From contig JAZDOR010000157.1 in NCBI GenBank assembly GCA_043798435.1, positions 1 to 9,455 of the forward strand: 9,455 bases of DNA, written 5' to 3'. Origin of the DNA: JAGUXG01 sp043798435. Lineage in GTDB: Bacteria; UBA9089; UBA9088; JAGUXG01. Within the stretch, counting starts at the first letter, position 1; each line of letters starts with the position of its first letter. This document shows, one piece after another, positions 1-5,450 of this stretch. The translations under genes were made by a program, and so were the position numbers. The notes under the pieces are model-generated. The model was not told the origin of the DNA. It was given only the letters and a program-made list of their open reading frames with translations, and ran no database searches.

Positions 1-418
1 ACACATCAAAAGACTCAAAGCTTAAAAGTGAGACAGGGATATTTTGCCTTTTACAATACAAGGGATTGGTCTGCCCTTTTTTAAGCCAAAAACTACTTAT
101 GTAACCGTTCACCTCCATAGCATTTCTATAAATACACCCCATAAACAAAAAATTCCTTGCTATTTTGACTTCCTTTTGGTAAATTTAATATCTAAAAAAC
201 AAAAAACAACCATTAAAAATAATCATTCCGAACAGTATTGGGACAGTTATCATTTAATAGTACAAGAAAATAGGTTGCTGTTCCATATCCTCCGTGAGAT
301 TTTTAGTAAATTGTTATCCATCATCAAGGTCTGACCCCATGACACCTTGCGAGAAAGATATATGGATAGAGATAAACGAAATGAGAATGAACGAAAATTT
401 GGTAAGAGGTGATTTCAA
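1..418. other. AT-rich stretch without a convincing gene
   Basis: No open frame here looks like protein: the longest (44-334, +) begins with TTG, has no ribosome binding site, and gives an amino-acid composition typical of AT-rich noise. Two short strings, GGGACAGTTATCATT (240-254) and TCAAGGTCTGACCCC (324-338), resemble sequences I associate with the borders of small IS200-like/REP transposase elements, so this may be an insertion scar. That reading is inference; no transposase is visible. Confidence 0.45.
406..412 (+). promoter_or_regulatory. Ribosome binding site fixing the TTG start at 419
   Basis: GAGGTGA lies six bases before TTG. The nearby ATG codons at 381 and 387 are in another frame, so this site decides the start of the small protein that follows. 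Confidence 0.65.
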
Positions 419-691
419 TTGAAGATTACAAGTAAAGATGTATCTCAAAAATTAATAGACTATCTTGATCATCGGATTACATTAGAAGAATTAGTAAATT
501 GGGCGGAGTCAATGATAATGGAGGCTGAATTTGATCAGGTAAATTTTGATACCATACGAGAGATAATCAGCCGTTTAGGATTGGCTGATGTGAGAGCATT
601 TGGAATCACATGGGAAGATTGTGAAGGGTTCTTAAGCCGTTTAGGTTACCATATAAAAATAATTGTGCAAGAAAAATTAGTCTCTGTATAA
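419..691 (+). CDS. Small acidic protein of unknown function (90 aa)
   Basis: A complete 90-residue protein starting at TTG behind a good Shine-Dalgarno. It has no signal peptide, membrane segment or cysteine cluster. It looks like a compact mostly helical fold: an N-terminal part (KDVSQKLIDYLDHRITLEEL, residues 6-25), an acidic middle (WAESMIMEAEFDQVNFDT), and a C-terminal part with LGLADVRAFGITWEDCEGFL. I have the impression of a recurring family of about 90 residues in which the LADVRAFG and TWEDC blocks are conserved, sometimes beside toxin-antitoxin genes, but I cannot name it and no toxin partner is visible here. The open frame with well-placed ribosome binding site and protein-like composition argue that it is real. 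It ends directly against a decayed TPR fragment, so its original operon context seems lost. Confidence 0.7.
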   Translation: MKITSKDVSQKLIDYLDHRITLEELVNWAESMIMEAEFDQVNFDTIREIISRLGLADVRAFGITWEDCEGFLSRLGYHIKIIVQEKLVSV

Positions 692-692
692 A

Positions 693-809
693 AGAGACAA
701 TCGAGGGATTGCCTATTATAACAAAGGACTTTATGACAAGGCTATCTCAGATTGCAATAAGGCATTGGAGATAAACCTAAGATATGATGAGGTATACTAT
801 ACCCAATGA
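693..809 (+). pseudogene. Fragment of a TPR-repeat protein
   Basis: This reads RDNRGIAYYNKGLYDKAISD followed by CNKALEINLRYDEVYYTQ and a stop: one complete 34-residue tetratricopeptide repeat with the classic G-x-AYY, YDKAI and ALEIN positions. There is no start codon, and the frame is closed upstream by TAG at 678-680, so only a shard of a larger gene remains. It begins two bases after the stop codon of the preceding small gene, which suggests that gene or an insertion joined to what was once the inside of a TPR gene. It is not an exact copy of any repeat of the intact TPR gene at 1556. Confidence 0.7.
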
Positions 810-939
810 AAACTGGTTTGCGAAAAATATGTAATAATAAGGGGGTTCAGGATTCACAGCAATTCTCATTATGACAAACTTGTATAAGAAAGGAGAAAGG
901 AGGAAGATGGGGAAAATAGTTAAAAAATTTAGCATTTAG

Positions 940-1063
940 CATTTCAAATTTTGTAAAAATCAGCTTTTCGTTACCGTGAAATCAAGCAATCGTTTCGCAA
1001 GTTCATCTCTTTTATTAGTCCCCATATTTCTTTCCTCAAATTTGCAATGCTAAATTTGAAATG
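940..1063. repeat. Inverted repeat bracketing the four-helix-bundle fragment
   Basis: CATTTCAAATTT (940-951) and AAATTTGAAATG (1052-1063) are perfect 12 bp inverted copies, set in longer related sequence (ATTTAGCATTT on the left, AATGCTAAATTT on the right). The loop contains the decayed minus-strand gene start. AT-rich arms make chance pairing easier, so a mobile origin is only a suggestion. Confidence 0.45.
963..1025 (-). pseudogene. N-terminal remnant of a four-helix-bundle protein (23S rRNA IVP type)
   Basis: On the minus strand ATG (1025-1023) opens MGTNKRDELAKRLLDF, then a few non-matching residues and a TGA stop at 962-960. The start is preceded by GAGGAAAG, a good ribosome binding site. 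The KRDELAxRLLDF opening is characteristic of the four-helix-bundle proteins related to 23S rRNA intervening-sequence proteins, which are normally about 115-125 residues; here only about 16-21 residues survive. It is flanked by inverted AT-rich repeats (940-951 and 1052-1063), which may mark the event that removed the rest. Confidence 0.55.
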
Positions 1064-1106
1064 ACGTGTGTCCGTAGTTAGTCTTTGCTTCAGTTGGCTA
1101 AAGTGT

Positions 1107-1289
1107 TACGAGAAAAGAGGTGTGTTGGATGACCCTGCAATCTATGGATTGCCAAAGGCTCCAAAGACTGCTGCTGGAATACCAAAGGAATTCTTCTCGC
1201 AATTTGACCAGATTGCCTTGTTGACCTCTGGATTTGGCCTCTGCTTAAATAAGCTGGCTGAAAGAAAGGAAGTATTGGCAACAAAGTAG
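1107..1289 (+). pseudogene. Possible C-terminal remnant of a formate dehydrogenase/hydrogenase iron-sulfur subunit
   Basis: The frame reads YEKRGVLDDPAIYGLPKAPK, then TAAGIPKEFFSQFDQIALL and ends LNKLAERKEVLATK before TAG. The 'LDDP-x-IYGLPKxPK' block followed by a short hydrophobic stretch resembles the C-terminal tail of HybA/FdhB-like 4Fe-4S subunits, after the ferredoxin domains and before or in the membrane anchor. No CxxCxxC ferredoxin motif lies upstream, and the open frame begins without a ribosome binding site, so if the assignment is right more than two thirds of the gene is gone. The alternative is an unrelated short or spurious frame. The assignment rests on recalled family pattern only. 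Confidence 0.35.
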
Positions 1290-1302
1290 ATAGAAACACA
1301 GA

Positions 1303-1310
1303 GAATTTAA
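1303..1310. repeat. Target site duplication, left copy
   Basis: GAATTTAA directly abuts the left terminal inverted repeat of the MITE-like element and is repeated exactly at 1453-1460. The inferred empty site would read CAGAGAATTTAATGG. Confidence 0.75.
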
Positions 1311-1452
1311 GTAAGCGTTCGGGTGTCAGGCAGTAGGTTCAGGTTTTAAGAAAGTTGGACAAGTATATAGGTTTTAGTGGTATCTACAGTATTTGATCTT
1401 GTCTTGATTTTCTTACTCTTATGACAGCTCATCCTGACGCCTGAACGCTTAC
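1311..1452. mobile_element. 142 bp MITE-like element with 8 bp target duplication
   Basis: The left end GTAAGCGTTCGGGTGTCAGG (1311-1330) is matched in inverted orientation by CCTGACGCCTGAACGCTTAC (1433-1452), 18 of 20 bases. Immediately outside both ends stands the same octamer GAATTTAA (1303-1310 and 1453-1460) in direct orientation, the signature of transposition with an 8 bp target duplication. The interior holds no reading frame, so the element is non-autonomous and would need a transposase encoded elsewhere. It lies between decayed genes and the promoter of the TPR operon. The terminal repeats have a seven-base rhythm (AGCGTTC, AGGCGTC) shared with other repeats in the window. Confidence 0.8.
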
Positions 1453-1460
1453 GAATTTAA
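1453..1460. repeat. Target site duplication, right copy
   Basis: GAATTTAA directly abuts the right terminal inverted repeat, in the same orientation as the copy at 1303-1310, so it is a direct repeat and not an extension of the inverted repeat. Confidence 0.75.
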
Positions 1461-1497
1461 TGGTTTAGTCAAATGATAACTCAAAGAAAGAAAAACC

Positions 1498-1527
1498 TTG
1501 AAACCTTATTGGTTTTTGATATACAAT
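1498..1527 (+). promoter_or_regulatory. Probable housekeeping-type promoter of the TPR operon
   Basis: TTGAAA (1498-1503) and TACAAT (1522-1527) are each five of six to the sigma-70 consensus, with an 18 bp spacer. Transcription would start near 1534 and leave a leader of about 20 bases carrying the ribosome binding site AAGGAG. A second pair, TTGATA/TATAAA (1516-1545), overlaps the ribosome binding site and is less credible. Confidence 0.5.
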
Positions 1528-1555
1528 TGGTTAAGTTTTTATAAAGGAGTGGTCT

Positions 1556-2677
1556 ATGCTAAAAAAAGTGATAATTTTGATGGGTTTTTCTTGTCTTCTC
1601 TTTGCCCAGACCTCCAATCTCTTCAATTCTGGCTATGAAGAATATTTCAGAAATAACTTAGATGGGGCAGAGGAGGCTTTTAAGAAGGCGATAGAGCAAG
1701 AAGGCGATGTGGCTCTCTATCACCTTTATTTGGGGAAAACCTACCACAGAAAGGAAGATGAAGATAAGGCAAAGAAGAGCCTTTTAGAGGCAGTAAGGCT
1801 TGATTCAAAAGAAAAGAGGGCGTACCTACTTTTGGGTGAAATATACTTTGATGAGGAGAGCTTCAAAGAGGCTGAGGTTTATTATAAGAAGGCTGTTGAG
1901 CTTGAGCCTACGAGCTTTGATGCCTATTTTAAGCTGGGTCAGGTCTATCTCAAGTTTCAGGAGCCAGATAAAGCCATCTATAACCTGATGAAGGCAGATG
2001 AGATAGAGAAGGATGTGAGCTGGGTCTTCTTCTATTTAGGTCAGGCGTATCTCGGCAAAGAGGATAAAACCTCAGCCATAGGTGCTTTCAACCGGGCGAT
2101 TATGTTAGAATCAAACAACCCCCTCTTTTACTATTGGAGAGGCAATGGCTATTTTTCTTCTGCAGACTACAATAGCCCGAATGACAACGATTTTCACTCA
2201 GCAGATGACTACAGGATGTCCATAGAGTTTGGGCTCTCTACCCCAGCCTGCTACTTTATGTATGGAAATACCTTATTAAACCGCGGCTTCTACCATTTGA
2301 AGACAGAGAGGCAGAATGAGGCTCTGGACTACTTTGAGACAGCTATTGTGAAGTATAAGAAGGTGCTCTCTCTTGATTCATCTGCTTCCAATGCCTATAA
2401 CAACATCGGCCTGGCGTATTTCTATTTAGATAGAATAGATGAGGCTGTTGCTTCTTACAAGAAGGCTATTGAGCTTGAGCCAATCATTGCTTTTTTTCAT
2501 GATAACTTAGGTGACGCTTACTATAAGAAATCCCTTTTTGACAAGGCCCTTTCTGAGTGGAGCTTAGTCTATGAGCTTGACCCAAATTATGTGACAGATG
2601 GAGGCTACTTTCCCTTACCACAAAAGAGTATCAAGGAGAAGATTCGTGAAGCCAAGAGACGCTGTCAACAAGATTAG
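1556..2677 (+). CDS. Secreted tetratricopeptide-repeat protein (373 aa)
   Basis: The start ATG is preceded by AAGGAG. Residues 1-17 form a Sec signal peptide (KK, then IILMGFSCLLFA), with likely cleavage after Ala17; Cys13 lacks a good lipobox, so a lipoprotein is less likely. The rest is a TPR solenoid: clear 34-residue repeats at about 53-86, 87-120, 121-154 and 155-188, an N-terminal one at 20-50, a degenerate stretch at 190-275 with an insertion, then two strong repeats at 278-311 and 312-345 (YKKAIELEP, LGDAYYKK). TPR proteins are protein-binding scaffolds and this one should act in the periplasm or on the outer side of a membrane. It overlaps the next gene by 32 bp, whose processed N-terminal part would be in the same compartment, so a physical partnership is a reasonable inference. 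The specific client is not predictable. Confidence 0.88.
   Translation: MLKKVIILMGFSCLLFAQTSNLFNSGYEEYFRNNLDGAEEAFKKAIEQEGDVALYHLYLGKTYHRKEDEDKAKKSLLEAVRLDSKEKRAYLLLGEIYFDEESFKEAEVYYKKAVELEPTSFDAYFKLGQVYLKFQEPDKAIYNLMKADEIEKDVSWVFFYLGQAYLGKEDKTSAIGAFNRAIMLESNNPLFYYWRGNGYFSSADYNSPNDNDFHSADDYRMSIEFGLSTPACYFMYGNTLLNRGFYHLKTERQNEALDYFETAIVKYKKVLSLDSSASNAYNNIGLAYFYLDRIDEAVASYKKAIELEPIIAFFHDNLGDAYYKKSLFDKALSEWSLVYELDPNYVTDGGYFPLPQKSIKEKIREAKRRCQQD
2633..2638 (+). promoter_or_regulatory. Ribosome binding site fixing the GTG start at 2646
   Basis: AAGGAG lies seven bases before GTG at 2646, inside the 3' end of the TPR gene. It favours this GTG over the in-frame upstream ATG at 2598, and the resulting protein begins with a proper signal peptide. 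Confidence 0.7.
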
Positions 2678-3797
2678 TCTTCTTCTTTTGTTGCTCTCCT
2701 TTGCCAGCCTGCTCTTTGCCCAAGAGCATAAGGAAAAGTTTGTTTTGGACTCCCTGAGTAACAGAGAGAGGAAGCCCATCCTTACCCCGTTTCAACCAGA
2801 GGAGAGTAAGAAGATATCGCCTAAATTAGAGGTACCCAAACCCAAAGCAGTCTCTAAACCCAAACCTAAACCAAAACCTGAATCTGTTCCTGTCGTAAAA
2901 ATACCTGAGCCTCAGACAAGCACTTATGTGGCAAAACCCCCAGAACCTGAAATTTTTCTGGAGTCTGAACAACCAGAAAGAAAGAGACCATATACCACTA
3001 TAGGCTTGATTATGAGTGGCACGGTAAGTGTTATCCTTTTCCTTCTTGTCGTCATCCATATTATAAAGAAGGAGGCATCTTATCAACAAAAGAGAAAGGT
3101 TCTTGGATATGCAAAGGAGAAGAACAGGATAGAGGAGGATGTGAGGAGCCTTCAGGAGACATCCCGTGGGCTTGAAAGGGAGATTGAGAAAAGAATACCG
3201 AGGGAGTTTGCTGACTCCATAAAATCTGGAAGAATGAGCACAGAGATTGCTGAGGTAATCTCTGCTGCTATTGAGCCAAGAACACGAGAGATAGCTGTTG
3301 CCTATCAAGGGATAAAGAAGAGTTTGACTGAGTTAGATAAAGAGGTAGAACAGCTTCAGGCTATCAAGAATATCAGCTTTAAGGACTTGGCCAGGCAGAC
3401 AGCATCTGAGTTTTGGCGACCACTTCAGAATGAATTTAACAAAACAAGGCTCAGTTATGAAAAAATGTTCTCTGATTTTGAGGAGAGGGAGGATGGAAAG
3501 CTCTCTTCTCTTGACAAAAGGTATGGAAAGGTAGAAATGGCTTTGGCTGAACTGAGCAGACGGCTTGTTGCCCTTGATTCTGTAGTAACATCAACTACTT
3601 CTTTTGCTGGGGAGCCTATCATTAGAACACCAAAGCCTATGGCAGAAGAGGAGGAGGAAAAGAGAGATCGCACCTCACTCAACAATTATATCTATAAATT
3701 GGCAGACCAGGGTTTGACCATAGATGAGATTGCCCAGAAGACAAAGATTGGCAAGGGTGAGATAAAGCTCATCTTAGATGTTCGGGCAAAAAGGTAA
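2646..3797 (+). CDS. Signal-peptide, Pro/Lys-linker, membrane-anchored coiled-coil protein with C-terminal HTH-like motif (383 aa)
   Basis: I chose GTG 2646 because of the AAGGAG upstream and because it gives a clean signal peptide: KPRDAVNK, then a hydrophobic run ending SLLFA at residue 25. Residues 26-110 are a Pro/Lys/Glu-rich extended linker (KPKPKPKP at 71-78). One transmembrane helix follows at about 117-140 (IGLIMSGTVSVILFLLVVIH), then basic residues. Residues 145-310 are charged and coiled-coil-like. The C-terminus (348-377, KLADQGLTIDEIAQKTKIGK then GEIKLIL) matches the helix-turn-helix-like tail of the DUF6115/DUF2802/SwrB-type membrane proteins, some of which sit beside flagellar or motility genes. 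Predicted topology: linker outside, coiled coil and HTH-like end in the cytoplasm, so it could couple the secreted TPR protein to a cytoplasmic target. Its stop codon lies inside a repeat end (3794-3805). Function is unproven. Confidence 0.85.
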   Translation: MKPRDAVNKISLLLLLLSFASLLFAQEHKEKFVLDSLSNRERKPILTPFQPEESKKISPKLEVPKPKAVSKPKPKPKPESVPVVKIPEPQTSTYVAKPPEPEIFLESEQPERKRPYTTIGLIMSGTVSVILFLLVVIHIIKKEASYQQKRKVLGYAKEKNRIEEDVRSLQETSRGLEREIEKRIPREFADSIKSGRMSTEIAEVISAAIEPRTREIAVAYQGIKKSLTELDKEVEQLQAIKNISFKDLARQTASEFWRPLQNEFNKTRLSYEKMFSDFEEREDGKLSSLDKRYGKVEMALAELSRRLVALDSVVTSTTSFAGEPIIRTPKPMAEEEEEKRDRTSLNNYIYKLADQGLTIDEIAQKTKIGKGEIKLILDVRAKR

Positions 3798-3805
3798 GCG
3801 TTCAG
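3794..3805 (+). repeat. Copy of the MITE terminal sequence at a stop codon
   Basis: GTAAGCGTTCAG is identical to the outer 12 bases of the right terminal repeat of the element at 1311-1452, read inward. It supplies the TAA stop codon of the preceding gene. No matching opposite end with a target duplication was found nearby, so this may be a remnant. Confidence 0.5.
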
Positions 3806-3809
3806 AGAG

Positions 3810-3821
3810 GGTAAATTTACC
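3810..3821. repeat. 12 bp perfect palindrome
   Basis: GGTAAATTTACC is fully self-complementary and sits between the MITE-end remnant and the outer arm of the nested repeat block. It could be a protein binding site or part of a repeat; nothing in the sequence decides. Confidence 0.4.
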
Positions 3822-4229
3822 ACGGAGACACAGAGACTCAGAGAAATAAAAACTTAATGAACCACAAAGGGCACAAAGGAAAGAGGCTAATAAAGTAACT
3901 ATTCAGTAGTAAAGATAAAATGCCACAGATTCACAGATTAAAAGTATGAAATATTCAGAAAAGGAATATCCGTTACAAAAAGAATGGTAAACTTGGGTGA
4001 AAACTCATTAATGACAAAAAGAATAATTTTTAATCTGTGAATCTGTGGCTTTCAAGAAGATCAGCTGAGTAGTTACCTGATAAATCTAAAAAGTATTATA
4101 AAAAGAATAATTTTTAATCTGTGAATCTGTGGCTTTCAAAAAGATATGCTGAATAGTTACATAATTTCTTTATTTCTTTGTGTGCTTTGTGCCCTTTGTG
4201 GTTAAAAATATTCTCCGTGCCTCTGTGGT
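3819..4229. repeat. Nested inverted-repeat block (about 410 bp)
   Basis: Four pairs of arms nest in order around a central loop. Outermost is 3819-3835 with 4213-4229 (14 of 17). Next is 3861-3879 with 4184-4202 (18 of 19, CACAAAGG-type). Then 3895-3906 (GTAACTATTCAG) pairs with 4149-4160, a perfect match. Innermost, 3922-3943 pairs with 4112-4133, a perfect 22 bp match of CACAGATT-type sequence. Each arm is itself a degenerate 8-10 bp direct repeat. The block separates two genes whose proteins share a C-terminal motif and ends 11 bases before the ATG of the second. No reading frame of note lies inside. It could fold as one long hairpin in RNA or cruciform in DNA. Confidence 0.8.
4016..4160 (+). 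repeat. 61 bp direct duplication inside the nested block
   Basis: 4016-4076 and 4100-4160 are copies of each other with a period of 84 bp and four differences in 61 positions. Each contains the inner arm (positions 4028-4049 and 4112-4133) and ends with a GCTGAATAGTTAC-type motif (GCTGAGTAGTTAC in the first copy). The left arm therefore has two alternative partners, giving two mutually exclusive hairpins. Confidence 0.75.
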
Positions 4230-4240
4230 GAACAGTTAAG

Positions 4241-4624
4241 ATGATAGAGAAAATTTGCATTGGCATCCTTTCTTTGGTTATAATATTGCTTATTCTAAGG
4301 ATACGGAAGGAGAAGAGTCCAAATACAAAAGAGCTAGAACTCTTTTATGAAAAGGCAGGGAGGTTGATTGCCCAGTTTAATCAAACAGCAGAAAAGAATA
4401 TTGGCCTCCTGGAAGAGAAGATAGTAGAGGCAAAGGGAATACTCAAGGAGATAGAGTCTTCTCATAGATTTCAAGGGAATGGAAGATACCCAAAGGTCTT
4501 TCAATTATCAGAGGCTGGATTGACTGTAGCAGAGATAGCCAAGAAAGTAAAGATGAGCCAGCATGAGGTAGAACTTATATTAAAGCAGTCAGCAGTCAGC
4601 GTTCAGCAGTCAGGAAAAAACTGA
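4241..4624 (+). CDS. Small membrane-anchored protein with C-terminal HTH-like motif (DUF6115/SwrB-like, 127 aa)
   Basis: Residues 5-20 (ICIGILSLVIILLILR) form a single N-terminal transmembrane helix followed by basic residues, placing the rest in the cytoplasm. Residues 31-75 are a helical, coiled-coil-like segment (IAQFNQTAEKNIGLLEEKI), and residues 86-114 (VFQLSEAGLTVAEIAKKVKM then SQHEVELIL) are a helix-turn-helix-like motif. The architecture fits DUF6115/SwrB-type proteins, whose exact role is poorly known and sometimes motility-linked. About 13 of 31 aligned residues of the motif are identical to the end of the protein at 2646-3797, so the two are likely partners or distant paralogues. 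No ribosome binding site precedes the ATG, only the end of a repeat block, and the last 11 or so residues (SAVSVQQSGKN) are encoded by a heptamer repeat that has replaced the native 3' end. Confidence 0.8.
   Translation: MIEKICIGILSLVIILLILRIRKEKSPNTKELELFYEKAGRLIAQFNQTAEKNIGLLEEKIVEAKGILKEIESSHRFQGNGRYPKVFQLSEAGLTVAEIAKKVKMSQHEVELILKQSAVSVQQSGKN
4584..4611 (+). repeat. Heptamer array at the 3' end of a gene
   Basis: Four seven-base units in a row: AGCAGTC, AGCAGTC, AGCGTTC, AGCAGTC, followed by AGG. The array is translated as the tail of the preceding protein. AGCGTTC is also the first full unit of the MITE terminal repeat at 1314-1320. Confidence 0.7.
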
Positions 4625-4649
4625 TAGCTTAATCTTTCGGCTGATAGCT
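4621..4649 (+). repeat. CTGATAGCT direct repeat upstream of the tRNA genes
   Basis: CTGATAGCT occurs at 4621-4629 and 4641-4649, 20 bp apart; an inverted relative (CAGCTATCA) appears at 4854-4862 beyond the tRNA pair. The two tRNA genes are thus bracketed by repeat sequence. Function unknown. Confidence 0.45.
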
Positions 4650-4655
4650 AAATGT

Positions 4656-4727
<72 letters not shown>

Positions 4728-4756
4728 CTTTTATTTAGCCCGAAGTCTTTTTCTAT

Positions 4757-4828
4757 AGGCGCGTAGCTCAGTGGTAGAGCACTTGCTCGACACGCAAGGG
4801 GTCAGCGGTTCAAGCCCGCTCGTGCCTA
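4757..4828 (+). tRNA. tRNA-Val (anticodon GAC), with unusual C33
   Basis: A full cloverleaf of 72 bases. Acceptor AGGCGCG pairs with CGTGCCT (one G-U pair); D stem GCTC/GAGC; anticodon stem CTTGC/GCAAG; T stem AGCGG/CCGCT around TTCAAGC; discriminator A. The seven-base anticodon loop TCGACAC places GAC at 34-36, giving valine. Position 33, almost always U, is C here, so function may be affected or the decoding reading may need care. CCA is not encoded. Confidence 0.9.
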
Positions 4829-4844
4829 TTTTTAGAAAAAATTC

Positions 4845-4857
4845 GTGACTATTCAGC
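4845..4857 (-). repeat. GCTGAATAGTTAC-type motif, inverted copy
   Basis: GTGACTATTCAGC is the reverse complement of GCTGAATAGTTAC with one change. Other copies stand at 3895-3906 (inverted), 4064-4076 and 4148-4160 (direct), so this 13 bp motif recurs four times within about 1 kb. Confidence 0.55.
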
Positions 4858-4884
4858 TATCAAAGGCACAAATATTATAAAATA

Positions 4885-4965
4885 AATAGCACGCAGATGA
4901 CACGGATGCTACGGATTTGCACAGATAGAGAAAATCCGTTTAATCTGCGTTATCTGCGTGCTATT
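4885..4965. repeat. Inverted repeat between convergent tRNA-Val and the alkyltransferase-like gene
   Basis: AATAGCACGCAGAT (4885-4898) and ATCTGCGTGCTATT (4952-4965) are perfect 14 bp inverted copies, with further related sequence inside (ACGGAT, ATCCGT). The type is like the CACAGATT repeats, with CGCAGAT units. It lies between converging transcription units and is followed on the + strand by a run of six T (4972-4977), so it might work as a bidirectional terminator; this is inference. Confidence 0.65.
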
Positions 4966-5000
4966 CCATTCTTTTTTGTGTTTCAGTGTCTTTTAGATAG

Positions 5001-5450
5001 TTACAGTTCCTGAAGGTATCTCTCAAAATCAGCGACCTTTGGCGGTTTTTTGCCCTTTCCTTCTATAATAGTATATCCTTCTTCTTTGAGGCGAGCAGCT
5101 TGACGCTCTATGCCACCTGGAAACTTCTCATTCATGCTGCCATTATGCTTGATTACCCTCCAGTAGGGTGTTGGCTCTTTTCCGGAAAGCAGGTCTTCTT
5201 CAGCAGCCTCTGCCGCAATTCTAATGAAGATTCCTGTGGCTAAAGGACAGGCATAGTCTGCCCCGGCATTTTTTGCCAGATGCGCCCTAATCTGATCTGT
5301 TGTAACAAGGCATCCTGGCTTTGCCTTGCGGATTAAACCATCCACATCCAAAGGCTTAGGCACAACCATTACCCCTTTCGGCATATCCACAATCTTTGGC
5401 AGACCCCTGGCATCTTCCAATTTCTCTTTTGCTGTCTTTCTTTTAACCAT
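5001..5450 (-). CDS. Alkyltransferase-like (MGMT-family) DNA-binding protein without acceptor cysteine (149 aa)
   Basis: I chose the ATG at 5450, which has GGAAGAGG just upstream and overlaps the stop region of the preceding gene by 8 bp; an alternative in-frame ATG at 5483 would overlap it further. The protein resembles the DNA-binding domain of O6-alkylguanine-DNA alkyltransferases: VDGLIRKAKPGCLVTTDQIR (residues 37-56) as the start of the winged helix, CPLATGIFIRIAAEAA (68-83) as the recognition region, then TPYWRVIKHNGSMNEKFPGG (94-113) where active enzymes have PCHRV. Here the acceptor Cys is Tyr and the His is Trp, so direct alkyl transfer at this site is not expected. Alkyltransferase-like proteins with a replaced Cys bind damaged DNA and flag it for repair; whether this longer family does the same is inference. 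Translation is probably coupled to the DUF3795-type gene upstream. Confidence 0.8.
   Translation of the reverse strand: MVKRKTAKEKLEDARGLPKIVDMPKGVMVVPKPLDVDGLIRKAKPGCLVTTDQIRAHLAKNAGADYACPLATGIFIRIAAEAAEEDLLSGKEPTPYWRVIKHNGSMNEKFPGGIERQAARLKEEGYTIIEGKGKKPPKVADFERYLQEL

Noticed and set aside
44..334. Open frame of 96 codons on the + strand near the window start
   Set aside because: TTG start without ribosome binding site, AT-rich composition, no recognisable motif; treated as noise.
1090..1299. Minus-strand open frame antisense to the possible iron-sulfur subunit remnant
   Set aside because: Composition is that of a shadow frame (many Arg, Gln, Ser, Pro), and the + strand reading gives a more protein-like sequence.
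2598..2645. Upstream ATG for the Pro/Lys-linker protein
   Set aside because: It would add 16 residues before a well-formed signal peptide, has no ribosome binding site, and GTG 2646 has AAGGAG at ideal spacing.
4829..4841. TTTTTAGAAAAA after tRNA-Val as a terminator hairpin
   Set aside because: The stem is only A-T pairs with a two-base loop, which would not form a stable terminator.
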